From: an uncultured Eubacteriales bacterium
Lineage (GTDB): Bacteria; Bacillota; Clostridia; Oscillospirales; Acutalibacteraceae
Direction of reading: 5' to 3'
Length of the DNA stretch: 64,000 nt
NCBI GenBank assembly: GCA_934647945.1
Contig: CAKUFK010000002.1
Span: 1-64,000 of the forward strand
A model generated the notes under the pieces. The model was given only the letters and a program-made list of their open reading frames with translations. It had not been told where the DNA came from and ran no database searches. Positions 24,366-32,932 of this stretch are shown here, in pieces (position 1 is the stretch's first letter; each line of letters starts with the position of its first letter). Made by a program: the position numbers and the translations under genes.

Positions 24366-25253
24366 TTATTTCATGAGCCGGTATTTCCGAAGAACGGACG
24401 CGAGCTTGGATTTCGCCGCATCGTCCATCCCATACAAGGGCAGGCGGCATTCGCCCACATCCAGCCCCATCAGGTTCATGGCCTCCTTGACCGGGATGGG
24501 ATTGACATCCATGAACATGGCGCTGGCCAGCTCGAGGAGCTCGAGCTGCAGGGCGCGGCTGCCTTCCACGTCCCCAGCCATCCATTTCGCGACGATATCG
24601 TGGGTGCGGCGGGGCTCGACGTTCGCCATGACCGAGATGACCCCCTTGCCGCCCAGGGAAAGCAGAGGTACGATCTGGTCGTCGTTGCCCGAATAGATGT
24701 CGATATCGCACAGCGCGGCCACCTGCGCCGCGGAGGAGATGTTGCCGTTGGCCTCTTTGACCGCCACGATATTTGGGTGCTTCGACAGGGCGGCGACGGT
24801 TTCGGGTTTGATGTCCACCCCCGTGCGGGAAGGGACGTTATAGAGCAGGATCGGCAGGTCCACCGCGTCCGCCACGGCGGTGTAGTGGGCCACGAGGCCG
24901 CGCTGGGAGGTTTTGTTGTAGTAAGGCGTCACCAGCAGCAGGGCGTCCGCGCCCAGTTTTTCGGCCTCCTGGGAGAGCTCGATGCAGTAGGCCGTGTCGT
25001 TCGAGCCCGTGCCCGAAATGACCGGGATCCGGCCGGCGGCCTGCTCGACGGCGGCGCGCATGACGCCGATATGTTCCTCATGGGTGAGGGTGGAAGACTC
25101 GCCGGTGGTGCCGCAGGCGATGATCGCATCGGTGCCGCTTTCGATCTGCCACTCGATGAGTTCCCGGTACTTTTCATAGTTGACGCTGCCGTCGGCCTTC
25201 ATCGGGGTGACGATGGCGACGCCGGAGCCGGTAAAAATCGTTTGCTTACTCAT
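24366..25253 (-). CDS. dapA: 4-hydroxy-tetrahydrodipicolinate synthase
   Basis: Condenses pyruvate with aspartate semialdehyde. 295-residue TIM barrel with ACGTTGESSTL near residue 43, the catalytic Tyr in LLYNVPSRTG near 135 and the Schiff-base Lys in NIVAVKEANGN near 160. The ATG at 25253 is preferred over one at 25268, because GGGGGCTG precedes it and its N-terminus matches the family. Middle gene of the operon. Confidence 0.95.
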   Translation of the reverse strand: MSKQTIFTGSGVAIVTPMKADGSVNYEKYRELIEWQIESGTDAIIACGTTGESSTLTHEEHIGVMRAAVEQAAGRIPVISGTGSNDTAYCIELSQEAEKLGADALLLVTPYYNKTSQRGLVAHYTAVADAVDLPILLYNVPSRTGVDIKPETVAALSKHPNIVAVKEANGNISSAAQVAALCDIDIYSGNDDQIVPLLSLGGKGVISVMANVEPRRTHDIVAKWMAGDVEGSRALQLELLELASAMFMDVNPIPVKEAMNLMGLDVGECRLPLYGMDDAAKSKLASVLRKYRLMK

Positions 25254-25282
25254 ATTGACAGCCCCCATTCAAAATGTCGGGT

Positions 25283-26362
25283 TCATCGGTCCATATAGCC
25301 TTCGGCACAAAGCAGCTCCGCCATCAGGACGGCGCCGCCGGCCGCACCGCGCAAGGTGTTGTGGGACAGGCCGACGAACTTGTAGTCATACTGGGTATCC
25401 TCCCGCAGGCGGCCGAGCGAGATGGCCATGCCGCCCTCGAGATCGCGGTGCAGGCGGGTCTGGGGCATGTTGTCCTCCTCGAAATAATGGAGGAACTGTT
25501 TGGGCGCGCTGGGGAGATCCAGCTCCTGTGCCCGGCCTTTGTAGGATCTCCAGGTTTCCAGAATCTCCTCTTTCGAGGGTTTGTTCGCAAAGGAGCAGTA
25601 AACAGCGGCGAAATGGCCGTCCGAGACCGGTACCCGCAGGCATTGGGCTGTAAAGGCAGGGGACTTTGCGGGTACAATCACCCCATTTTCAAGCTTGCCC
25701 CAGATCTTCAGCGGTTCCTGCTCCGATTTTTCCTCCTCGCCGCCGATATACGGAATCACGTTATCCACCATTTCCGGCCAGCGCTCGAAGGTTTTGCCGG
25801 CCCCGGAGATCGCCTGGTAGGTGCAGACCAGGGCCTTTTCGACCCCAAATTTGGAGAGGGGGAAGAGGGCGGGAACATAGCTCTGGAGCGAACAGTTGGA
25901 TTTGACCGCCACAAATCCCCGTTTGGTGCCCAGCCGCTGCCGCTGGAAAGGGATAACCGCGGCATGCTCGGGATTTAACTCGGGGATGATCATGGGCACG
26001 TCGGGTGTCGAGCGGTTGGCGCTGTTGTTGGAGACAACCGGGCATTCCGCCCTGGCATACGCTTCCTCAAGGGCCTTGATTTCGGCCTTGGGCATATCCA
26101 CCGCGCAGAACACGAAGTCGGCCATCGACGCGACCGTTTCCACCTGGGAGGCATCCTGCACCACCATCTGTTCCAGAGTGGCCGGCAGCGGCGTTTTCAT
26201 CGACCAGCGGCCACCCAGGGCTTCCTTGTATGTTTTACCGGCGGAACGGGGGCTCGCGGCAAGAACCGTGACCTCGAACCAGGGATGCTCCGCCAGGAGG
26301 GTGGCGAAGCGCTGCCCCACCATGCCTGTGCAACCGATGATACCGACGCGAAACTTCTTCAT
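25283..26362 (-). CDS. asd: Aspartate-semialdehyde dehydrogenase
   Basis: 359 residues of the long (archaeal/fungal-type) ASADH subgroup: VGIIGCTGMVGQRF nucleotide motif at residues 6-19, catalytic Cys in VAVKSNCSLQ near 160 and catalytic His in RVPVSDGHFA near 250. It reduces aspartyl phosphate to the semialdehyde shared by lysine, threonine and methionine pathways. First gene after the lysine riboswitch. The start follows GGAAAGGAG; an upstream in-frame ATG at 26401 lacks one. Confidence 0.95.
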   Translation of the reverse strand: MKKFRVGIIGCTGMVGQRFATLLAEHPWFEVTVLAASPRSAGKTYKEALGGRWSMKTPLPATLEQMVVQDASQVETVASMADFVFCAVDMPKAEIKALEEAYARAECPVVSNNSANRSTPDVPMIIPELNPEHAAVIPFQRQRLGTKRGFVAVKSNCSLQSYVPALFPLSKFGVEKALVCTYQAISGAGKTFERWPEMVDNVIPYIGGEEEKSEQEPLKIWGKLENGVIVPAKSPAFTAQCLRVPVSDGHFAAVYCSFANKPSKEEILETWRSYKGRAQELDLPSAPKQFLHYFEEDNMPQTRLHRDLEGGMAISLGRLREDTQYDYKFVGLSHNTLRGAAGGAVLMAELLCAEGYMDR

Positions 26363-26448
26363 GGGAAAAACTCCTTTCCGCTTGTCTGCGGATACTTTCA
26401 CCCCGGCGGGGTGGACTTCATGCCGCGTGAAAAACAGGCCGGGATATG

Positions 26449-26472
26449 AAAAAAACCGGTTGAAAACCGGTT
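26449..26472 (-). terminator. Riboswitch expression-platform terminator
   Basis: On the minus strand, AACCGGTT-TTC-AACCGGTT followed by a T run, between the lysine aptamer and asd. It is the likely off-switch when lysine is bound. Confidence 0.7.
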
Positions 26473-26527
26473 GTCATGGCCTTATAATAGATGCGTTGAC
26501 GCCCACGGAGGGGCGGCCCCTTCGCCG

Positions 26528-26697
26528 GAGAATAGCGCTCCATCATAAAGCATGATGACAACCCTACGGCTCTTAACCGTAAGGCCAGACCGCCCGCCCG
26601 CCGGAGGCCGGTGATCTTCGGCGTCGCACCCTTTCTCCCGTGATCACGGATCCGGTATCTCCCACGGGATACTCTTGTGCTGACGCGCCTCTATTCA
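26528..26697 (-). promoter_or_regulatory. Lysine riboswitch (L box)
   Basis: The minus strand carries the conserved L-box elements in order: AGAGGCGCG at the 5' end, AAGAGTAT, GAAAGGGTGCGACGCCGAAG, a GGCCTCCGGC-rich hairpin, TCTGGCCTTACGG, then GGTTGTCATCATGC and the closing GAGCGCTATTC. The layout matches the five-helix lysine aptamer of B. subtilis lysC. It controls asd-dapA-dapB, lowering expression when lysine is abundant through the terminator at 26449. Confidence 0.93.
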
Positions 26698-26726
26698 GTA
26701 TATTCACTTAGCATGGTTGTGTTCTC

Positions 26727-26755
26727 ATTGTATCATCCGTGCTTCTCCTTGTCAA
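26727..26755 (-). promoter_or_regulatory. Promoter of the lysine riboswitch operon
   Basis: Minus strand TTGACA (26750-26755), 17-nt spacer, TACAAT (26727-26732), about 30 nt before the aptamer. Confidence 0.75.
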
Positions 26756-26814
26756 TCGGTGTTGGAGAGATTTCTAAAAGTCTGCAAAAATAATAAGAAA
26801 GACAGGCATACTCT

Positions 26815-27840
26815 ATGAAAAAACAGGACTTTTTTTATGAGCTTCCCGAGGATCGTATCGCGCAGGAGCCGGTCGAACCGCGGGATCATTCCCGGATGCT
26901 GGTGCTGGACCGGAAAACCGGAACATTCGAGGACCGTCATTTTTACGATGTGCTGGATTATCTGCGGGAGGGCGACTGCCTCGTCCTCAATGACAGCCGG
27001 GTACTTCCCGCCCGGCTGTATGGGGAAAAATGCGGCACCGGTGCGGCGGTGGAGCTGCTGCTCCTCCATCCAAAGGGGGGGGATCGCTGGGAGGCTCTGG
27101 CCGGGCCCGGCCGCCGGGCAAAGCCGGGGGACCGGCTGCGTTTCGGGGAAGGCCTCCTCGAAGCGGAGGTGATCGAGATCCTGGAAGGGGGCAATCGGCT
27201 GGTTCAATTTGATTTCCAGGGAAATTTTTACGCTGTGCTTGAGCAGGTGGGGCAGATGCCGCTGCCGCATTACATCAAGACCCAGCTCCAGGACAAGGAA
27301 CGGTATCAAACCGTCTACGCCCGGGAGCCCGGTTCCGCCGCAGCCCCCACGGCGGGGCTGCATTTCACGCCCGCTCTGCTCGACCGTATCCGCGCCAAGG
27401 GTGTGGATATCGCGTTTGTTACCCTGCATGTGGGGCTGGGGACATTCCGACCTGTAAAGGCAGATGACATTACAGACCATAAAATGCATGCCGAACATTA
27501 CGAGCTCTCGCAGGAAACAGCGGACCGGCTCAACCGGACACGGGAGAGAGGCGGCCGGGTCATCGCGGTGGGAACCACCAGCTGCCGTACTTTGGAAAGT
27601 GTCGGGCTGACGAACGGCCGGGTGGAGCCTGGGGAGGGCTGGACCAGTATCTTCATCTATCCCGGCTATACGTTCCGGATTATCGACGGGCTGATTACCA
27701 ATTTCCATTTGCCGGAAAGTACGCTGATCATGCTGGTGAGCGCCTTTGCCGGGTACGAGCACACTATGGAGGCCTACCGTCATGCCGTACAGGATGGATA
27801 TCGGTTTTACAGTTTTGGGGACGCCATGCTCGTGGTGTGA
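26815..27840 (+). CDS. queA: S-adenosylmethionine:tRNA ribosyltransferase-isomerase
   Basis: Adds the ribosyl part of SAM to 7-aminomethyl-7-deazaguanine in tRNA to give epoxyqueuosine. 341 residues with the typical start KKQDFFYELPEDRIAQEP, LVLNDSRVLPARL near residue 62, PTAGLHFT near 175 and the C-terminal TNFHLPESTLIMLVSAFAG. The usual partner tgt is not adjacent; the AT-rich island begins immediately downstream. Confidence 0.96.
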   Translation: MKKQDFFYELPEDRIAQEPVEPRDHSRMLVLDRKTGTFEDRHFYDVLDYLREGDCLVLNDSRVLPARLYGEKCGTGAAVELLLLHPKGGDRWEALAGPGRRAKPGDRLRFGEGLLEAEVIEILEGGNRLVQFDFQGNFYAVLEQVGQMPLPHYIKTQLQDKERYQTVYAREPGSAAAPTAGLHFTPALLDRIRAKGVDIAFVTLHVGLGTFRPVKADDITDHKMHAEHYELSQETADRLNRTRERGGRVIAVGTTSCRTLESVGLTNGRVEPGEGWTSIFIYPGYTFRIIDGLITNFHLPESTLIMLVSAFAGYEHTMEAYRHAVQDGYRFYSFGDAMLVV

Positions 27841-28009
27841 AACCCAACAATCGAGTAATTTCTCTGTAACTCATTTTTTGCATTGTTTCTATCCTATATT
27901 ATAGAGCGTAAAGATTTCGGTTAAATGAATAGAGGTGATTAAACGATTAGATGTTTTAATTAAGTAGAAAAACCTGCTATTCTAAATATGGGCATATCAG
28001 TTCATTTAT

Positions 28010-29195
28010 GATTTTACGGTGATAGATAATTCCCTGGGGGGGTTATACCCTATGTACGGTCATCTGTGGATTCCATTTTTTGGGGGAAGGTAAGCTGATG
28101 GGGTTAGCTTCGTATGGAACGGATCGATACGTAAAGGAAATGTGGAAATGCGTGGCCGTAAAGGAAGACGGAGGGAGGGAAATAAATTTCCCTCGGGAAG
28201 AATTCTTTGATTTTATACGTACCTTAAAAAAAGAGTCGGTGGACAAAGATTTATTTCAGATAAGGGCGGACGTCGCTTTTGCCGCTCAGGCTGTTCTGGA
28301 AAAAAGCACATTCCTGCTGATGGAGGAACTTTACAATAAAACCAAGTGCAGAAAACTGTGTTATTCAGGAGGAGTTGCCCTCAATAGTACCCTGAATGGT
28401 AAGATAACAAAGGAAACACCATTTACCGACATATTTATTCCCCCTATGTCGGGAGACGCCGGAACGGCAATCGGTTCAGCGTTATATGGCCATTACTGCC
28501 GCAACGGTGGCAGATATGTTCCCCATAAAATCAAAAGCGTGTATTGGGGAAAATCCTATTCAGATCTTGAGATAGAGAACGCACTGAAAAAGAATGAAGA
28601 AAATATTGCTTGGTCGAAACAAACAACGGAAGAAGTCGCAGAGACAGCAGCATTGAAACTAAAATCCGGCCAGATTTTAGGCTGGTTCCAAGGGGGATGC
28701 GAAGCTGGACCGAGAGCCCTTGGAAACAGAAGCATTTTAGCAGACCCACGCAGAAAAAATATGAAAGATATTTTGAATTCCAGAGTGAAATTCCGCGAAA
28801 GCTTCCGACCATTCGCCCCATCTGTTTTACAGGAATATGCAAAAGATTACTTTGAGACAGACGGCACAGAATACCCCTTTATGCTGTTTGTTCATCCTGT
28901 GAAAGAAAGTAAAAAAAGCGTGATACCGGCGGTTACCCACGTGGACGGGACGGCTAGGATACAAACGGTAAATGAAAAAGATAACCCAGTGTACTATGGA
29001 CTGATTAATGCATTTTACCGACTGACAGGAGTGCCGGTGTTACTTAACACATCATTTAATATTAAGGGGGAACCGATAATCGAAACACCGTCGGATGCCC
29101 TTAAAAGCTTTATAAAGGCCGATATGGACTGCCTGTGCATTGGCCATTATGTAGTAACCAAAAAAGAGACGGAAAAAAGGCAGGCTTCCACATGA
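28010..29195 (+). pseudogene. Carbamoyltransferase (NodU/CmcH/TobZ family), 5'-truncated and frameshifted
   Basis: Residues from about 28080 cover the second half of the N-terminal Kae1-like domain (GEGKLMGLASYG, LCYSGGVALNSTLN, SGDAGTAIGSALYG) and a complete C-terminal carbamoyltransferase domain (AGPRALGNRSILADPR, RESFRPFAPSV, PVLLNTSFNIKGEPI). Upstream, a different frame (28010-28080) reads DNSLGGLYPMYGHL, the segment that should precede GEGK, joined across a T/G homopolymer. The N-terminal roughly 200 residues with the metal-binding His motif are absent. The open frame starts only at a TTG. A product, if made, should be inactive. The stop overlaps the next ATG (ATGA). Confidence 0.75.
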
Positions 29196-29936
29196 ACTTA
29201 TCTGCGATGAAAATGATTTCATTTGAAATGAGCGGGCATTGCAACCTGGCGAAAAAGCATCCTAGATGCCCCGTTTCGCTGCGGAAATATGTCAGTAAAA
29301 ACAGGTTGACCAACGAAGACATTTTGCGTGTGATGGATGAAGCAAAGGCTCTGGGTTTTGCCGGACATTTTAACTTTAACTATTATAATGAGCCGCTGAT
29401 GGATCTTAAGCGAATTCTGAGCATTATTTCCGAAAGAAAGGAAAAATATGTACTGTGGACGAACGGGTATTTGCTCGATTCCCGCATCGAGCAAAACACC
29501 TTTCTTTCTTTGTTTAATCAGGTGGTTATCACTTGCTATGACAAAAATAAGCTTGCTTTTTTCCAGGAACTTAAAAATAAATACGGCAATATAGAAATCA
29601 TTGATGAATTGATGGACAATAGGCTCATGGTGTATGAATCGCAACTGGAAAATCCGTTTGGCTGCCGTAGGCCTTCTATTGGAGTTGCCCATAGATTCGC
29701 ATGGCGATATTCATTTGTGCTGCGTTGACTGGATGTGCACCTGTTCTATTGGGAATGTCACTTCCAACAGCCTGTCCGATATTATAAACGGCATGGCATA
29801 TCAAAAAGCGATAAAAGCCGTTTGTCGCCCTTTCCTGAACAGCGGCAATTGTCCGGATATATGCAAAAAATGCGTCAGCTGCTGTCCTTTTAACAGAGTT
29901 GACCATATTCGGGGCGTCTTTCAGGGCTCATGCTAA
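29192..29936 (+). pseudogene. Radical SAM/SPASM-like protein, frameshifted
   Basis: The first frame (to about 29678) begins ISFEMSGHCNLAKKHPRCP and continues through a radical-SAM-like barrel (FAGHFNFNYYNEPLMD). One extra G near 29680 breaks it; the next frame continues ELPIDSHGDIHLCCVDWMC and ends with a Cys-rich tail (CPDICKKCVSCCPFN) typical of SPASM auxiliary-cluster domains. The first cluster motif spaces its cysteines C-x8-C rather than C-x3-C-x2-C, a rarer variant seen in some carbohydrate-linked radical SAM proteins. The ATG overlaps the carbamoyltransferase stop, showing an old operon. Confidence 0.65.
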
Positions 29937-29951
29937 GAGGAGAAGAGGAGA

Positions 29952-30734
29952 ATGCAGAAATGGAAAAATTGGATGAACCGATTCAGGATATTCTACTCAG
30001 CCCTTAAGAAAAAAGAAAATATATTTTATATGTTTTTTACGCGAGGATTACTGTTCTGGGTGCTGAAATCGTTGTCTTTTGTTCCGCAGGAGGTAAATCT
30101 GGTGCTTTTGGGATGCAATTTAGACGCGGATGAAATCGAATGGATTAGAAAAAATTTAAAGCTTCCTTTTTACCATATAGAGGAATACCATCAGGACAGC
30201 GACGTTTGGGAGTGTTTGACTCAAGTAAACGAATATCATTTTGGGTGGCTGGATATCGACTGTTTTGTGTTAAACCCCCGTTTTTTCGGTAAAATGATTG
30301 TTCTGGAACCGAGAACATTTGCTAATACAGTATGGTCGATTCAGAATCAGTTTCATGAATTTATGTGTACGTACTTTTTATTTTTAAACATAGATTGTGT
30401 GAAAAGTGTGTATGAAAGCGGTCTTGATATTACACCGCACGCGTACAGTGATATCCGTGTTCAGGTGAACATTTCTCCAGATTTTGCTTGTAAGGTGTTA
30501 AGCGAAAAACACAAACGGCTTGTCTCAGACACCATAAAACATTATTATGATGACAATGGGAAATATCAGTTCGATACCCTTCAGCTTTATCAGCTCGCTG
30601 CGGAATCCATTGGTTATTCCATCCATAAGCTCACCCATCTTAGAGGATATATCTCAATGAATATGGATCGTTATTTTTCTAACGATATCATTCACATCGG
30701 TGCGTCTTCTCACTTTTTGGATGTCAGCAACTGA
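29952..30734 (+). CDS. Glycosyltransferase-like protein (tentative)
   Basis: 260 residues. After a basic, hydrophobic N-terminus, NLVLLGCNLDADEIEWIRKN leads to HFGWLDIDCFVLNPRFF near residue 95. The D-x-D within a hydrophobic strand is the usual nucleotide-sugar/metal site of GT-A enzymes such as GT8. No other glycosyltransferase signature was recognised. It lies 15 nt after the broken radical SAM gene, and the three may have been one carbohydrate or natural-product modification operon. AT-rich like its neighbours. Confidence 0.45.
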   Translation: MQKWKNWMNRFRIFYSALKKKENIFYMFFTRGLLFWVLKSLSFVPQEVNLVLLGCNLDADEIEWIRKNLKLPFYHIEEYHQDSDVWECLTQVNEYHFGWLDIDCFVLNPRFFGKMIVLEPRTFANTVWSIQNQFHEFMCTYFLFLNIDCVKSVYESGLDITPHAYSDIRVQVNISPDFACKVLSEKHKRLVSDTIKHYYDDNGKYQFDTLQLYQLAAESIGYSIHKLTHLRGYISMNMDRYFSNDIIHIGASSHFLDVSN

Positions 30735-30814
30735 GAAAAACGTAAACGCAGCATCGATTGAAAAAATACTAAATTGATGTAAATGAGGAAAAACAAATAA
30801 AGGTAAGGAAATAA

Positions 30815-30843
30815 TTGACAAATTTTTGGTTCCGTGTTATCCT
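30815..30843 (+). promoter_or_regulatory. Possible promoter of the acetyltransferase gene
   Basis: TTGACA (30815-30820), 17-nt spacer, TATCCT (30838-30843), 75 nt before the ATG at 30919. A second -10-like TATAAT lies 2 nt further on but is badly spaced. Confidence 0.35.
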
Positions 30844-30918
30844 CTATAATAATTCAAATAAATTGAAAAGTTATATGCGAAATATACGAATTCAATAAAG
30901 AGAAAAGGAGAGCTGATT

Positions 30919-31509
30919 ATGTTCATGAGCGTTCCGTATTCCGTCAGCTTCAACGGCGATGATGCTATATCTTTTGAAACTGAAAATGTTCTGGTACGTC
31001 GGTTTCAGAAAGAGGATTGGATGGATTTAAAAGGAATAGCCGTAAGCAATGCCAATTCCCCCTTTGCCGACTGTGACGAGTCCTGGCCAACGGAAGACGA
31101 CGCCGTGCAGGAAATGACGGAATTTTTTGCAAATGGAGGGCAGTTTTGGGCGATTGAGGCAAAAGCGGTTTCCAAGGTGGTCTGTTTCGTCAATTTTAAT
31201 AGTATTGATGAAAACAAAACGTTGGATATCGGCCATGTGATGAATTCGGAATATTTGAACAGAGATTATGAATATGAAGGCTTGAACGTTTTATATGATT
31301 TTGCGTTTAAACACTATGGAATTGAGCGTATTCAAGCCAATTGGGCGCTGAATGATGTGGACAAACTGGCCCCCTTAAAAAAGCTTGGAATGGAAGTAAT
31401 CAGAACTTTTAAAAATCCTAAATTTGTGGAAAAGGCGGACGGCACAAAAGATGAATTCGATGCCTGCACTTTGGTAATTGAAAAGACTGACTGGCGGTGT
31501 AGTGAGTAA
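30919..31509 (+). CDS. GNAT-family N-acetyltransferase
   Basis: 196 residues with a RimJ/RimL-like layout: LVRRFQKEDWMDLKGIAVS at the start, a central strand GQFWAIEAKAVSKVVCFVNF, then LDIGHVMNSEYLNRDYEYEGL, where acetyl-CoA pyrophosphate usually binds, and YGIERIQANWALNDV followed by LKKLGM. The canonical Q/RxxGxG/A loop is weak, so substrate and even activity are uncertain. Ribosome site AAAAGGAGAG. Single gene between the island's first and second halves. Confidence 0.65.
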   Translation: MFMSVPYSVSFNGDDAISFETENVLVRRFQKEDWMDLKGIAVSNANSPFADCDESWPTEDDAVQEMTEFFANGGQFWAIEAKAVSKVVCFVNFNSIDENKTLDIGHVMNSEYLNRDYEYEGLNVLYDFAFKHYGIERIQANWALNDVDKLAPLKKLGMEVIRTFKNPKFVEKADGTKDEFDACTLVIEKTDWRCSE

Positions 31510-31565
31510 AGCTATCATATACAAATGGAGTAGTACAAGAAATATGGTTAAAGGCGGAGATTGAT

Positions 31566-32672
31566 ATGGTCAATCGCTCTTATGTTCAAAGAATATCGGA
31601 AAATCATTTGAAGAACATGGCTGACCGGGCTGAGATGCCGGAAGTCTGCGATGAATTGCGTTTCGGGTACACAGAATCCGAATGCAGGGAAGCGTTAATG
31701 TGTTTTTATGATTTGCTGAAGGAGATTTACACAGCAATATCGGAACAGCCAGAAAAACTGAAACTGCCGGTTATTCCTGAAATACCCGGAAACTATTCCG
31801 GTGCGGAATACATGAAATCGTACCATGCCTTTTTCAGCGTACCTCATTTTTTATCCTGCCTTGGTGAAGCGGGTGTGCCCGGCGGAGACCGGGAAATGGT
31901 GAATTTAAACGTAAACGGGGAGCAGCTAAGGGAGGCCTGCTCCAGAATGAAAATAAAAAATGTGGATTCTTTGTTTCCTTTATTAGACAATTTCGGTTTT
32001 TATTATACCGAGGTAGAGGGGTGCTCCGGTAAAATCCGATTAAAGGATTTGCAGTTTTTGGTGCTGAGGCACAAAGAACATCCGTTGCTGCTTTTGGGAA
32101 TTAAAATAATGTCCGAAGCATGCAAAAACTTGAAAAATAAGGAAAACGCTTATTTTCGCAGGGGGGACTTCAGGGTTGCTGCCGCAATCTTCCAGGCAGG
32201 CCCGGATCTCTGCCTGGAAGATGCTGTCAAATCCTTAGGAGAAGAATCTGATCAGAAATTTGTTCGAGATCTGGATGCTCTGCTCGTCCGTATAGGTTGC
32301 CAGCCGACTGTCCGGATAGGGGGGCTTGACCGAGGTGATTGGAAAATCATCTATACACATAAAAAAGTGAAACAAAAATTATTCGCAACGGTTTTTATCG
32401 GCCCCAACGGTGTAATTGTTAAGATGAATTTGAGAAATATGCATCAATATGAGACGTATATTGAAGAGTGTCCGGAAGAAATGCAAAGGGACATCATCAT
32501 GGTGGATTCTTGTTCCGGATGTGCAAAACAGTGCGGAGGAATTCGCTTTTCTTTGCATGGTAAAAATTATTGCAAATGTACAAATGAAAGTTTCCGTTTT
32601 TATCATCCGGATATCGGCCATCTTCCGTTTTATCGGCACCTGATTGATGCTGAATTTCAGGCTGCACAATAA
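31566..32672 (+). CDS. Hypothetical protein with Cys-rich C-terminal motif
   Basis: 368 residues, soluble by appearance. No known catalytic motif. The C-terminal 60 residues contain CSGCAKQCGGIRFSLHGKNY followed by CKCTNESFRF, a pattern that could hold zinc or an Fe-S cluster. Similar tails occur in uncharacterised clostridial proteins. A good ribosome site (AAAGGCGGAG) and a terminator 20 nt after the stop suggest it is an intact, expressed gene within the AT-rich island. Confidence 0.55.
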   Translation: MVNRSYVQRISENHLKNMADRAEMPEVCDELRFGYTESECREALMCFYDLLKEIYTAISEQPEKLKLPVIPEIPGNYSGAEYMKSYHAFFSVPHFLSCLGEAGVPGGDREMVNLNVNGEQLREACSRMKIKNVDSLFPLLDNFGFYYTEVEGCSGKIRLKDLQFLVLRHKEHPLLLLGIKIMSEACKNLKNKENAYFRRGDFRVAAAIFQAGPDLCLEDAVKSLGEESDQKFVRDLDALLVRIGCQPTVRIGGLDRGDWKIIYTHKKVKQKLFATVFIGPNGVIVKMNLRNMHQYETYIEECPEEMQRDIIMVDSCSGCAKQCGGIRFSLHGKNYCKCTNESFRFYHPDIGHLPFYRHLIDAEFQAAQ

Positions 32673-32691
32673 AGAACTGTATCAGACCGAA

Positions 32692-32730
32692 AGAACTAGA
32701 TTTACTTTTGTAAATCTAGTTCTTTCATTT
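32692..32730 (+). terminator. Terminator after the Cys-tail hypothetical
   Basis: Perfect 14-bp stem AGAACTAGATTTAC/GTAAATCTAGTTCT with a T4 loop, followed by TTCATTT. Confidence 0.75.
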
Positions 32731-32752
32731 GTCAGCTTAAGCAAAAATAAAG

Positions 32753-32932
32753 CACCGGTTTAGCCGGTGAGAATAAAAAGATTTGGCCTTCAGTGTAGAA
32801 CGAAGCGAATGAGAGTAATCGATTCGCCCCAAGTGAGTGACTATAGAGAAACGACTGCTTTAGCAGTTGCAGTGCATGTGATGCAAATTGATATTAAACG
32901 TACGAGAACTCAGTTTCAGAACATTGCAAAAA
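32753..32932. other. Hairpin-rich non-coding stretch, possible IS200/IS605-type end
   Basis: A short hairpin CACCGG-TTTAG-CCGGTG (32753-32769) is followed by about 100 nt without an open frame and a second small hairpin ACTGC-TTTA-GCAGT (about 32850). Paired subterminal hairpins of this size flank IS200/IS605 elements, and the stretch abuts a gene that lacks its normal N-terminus. No transposase is present, so this is only a suggestion. Confidence 0.2.
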
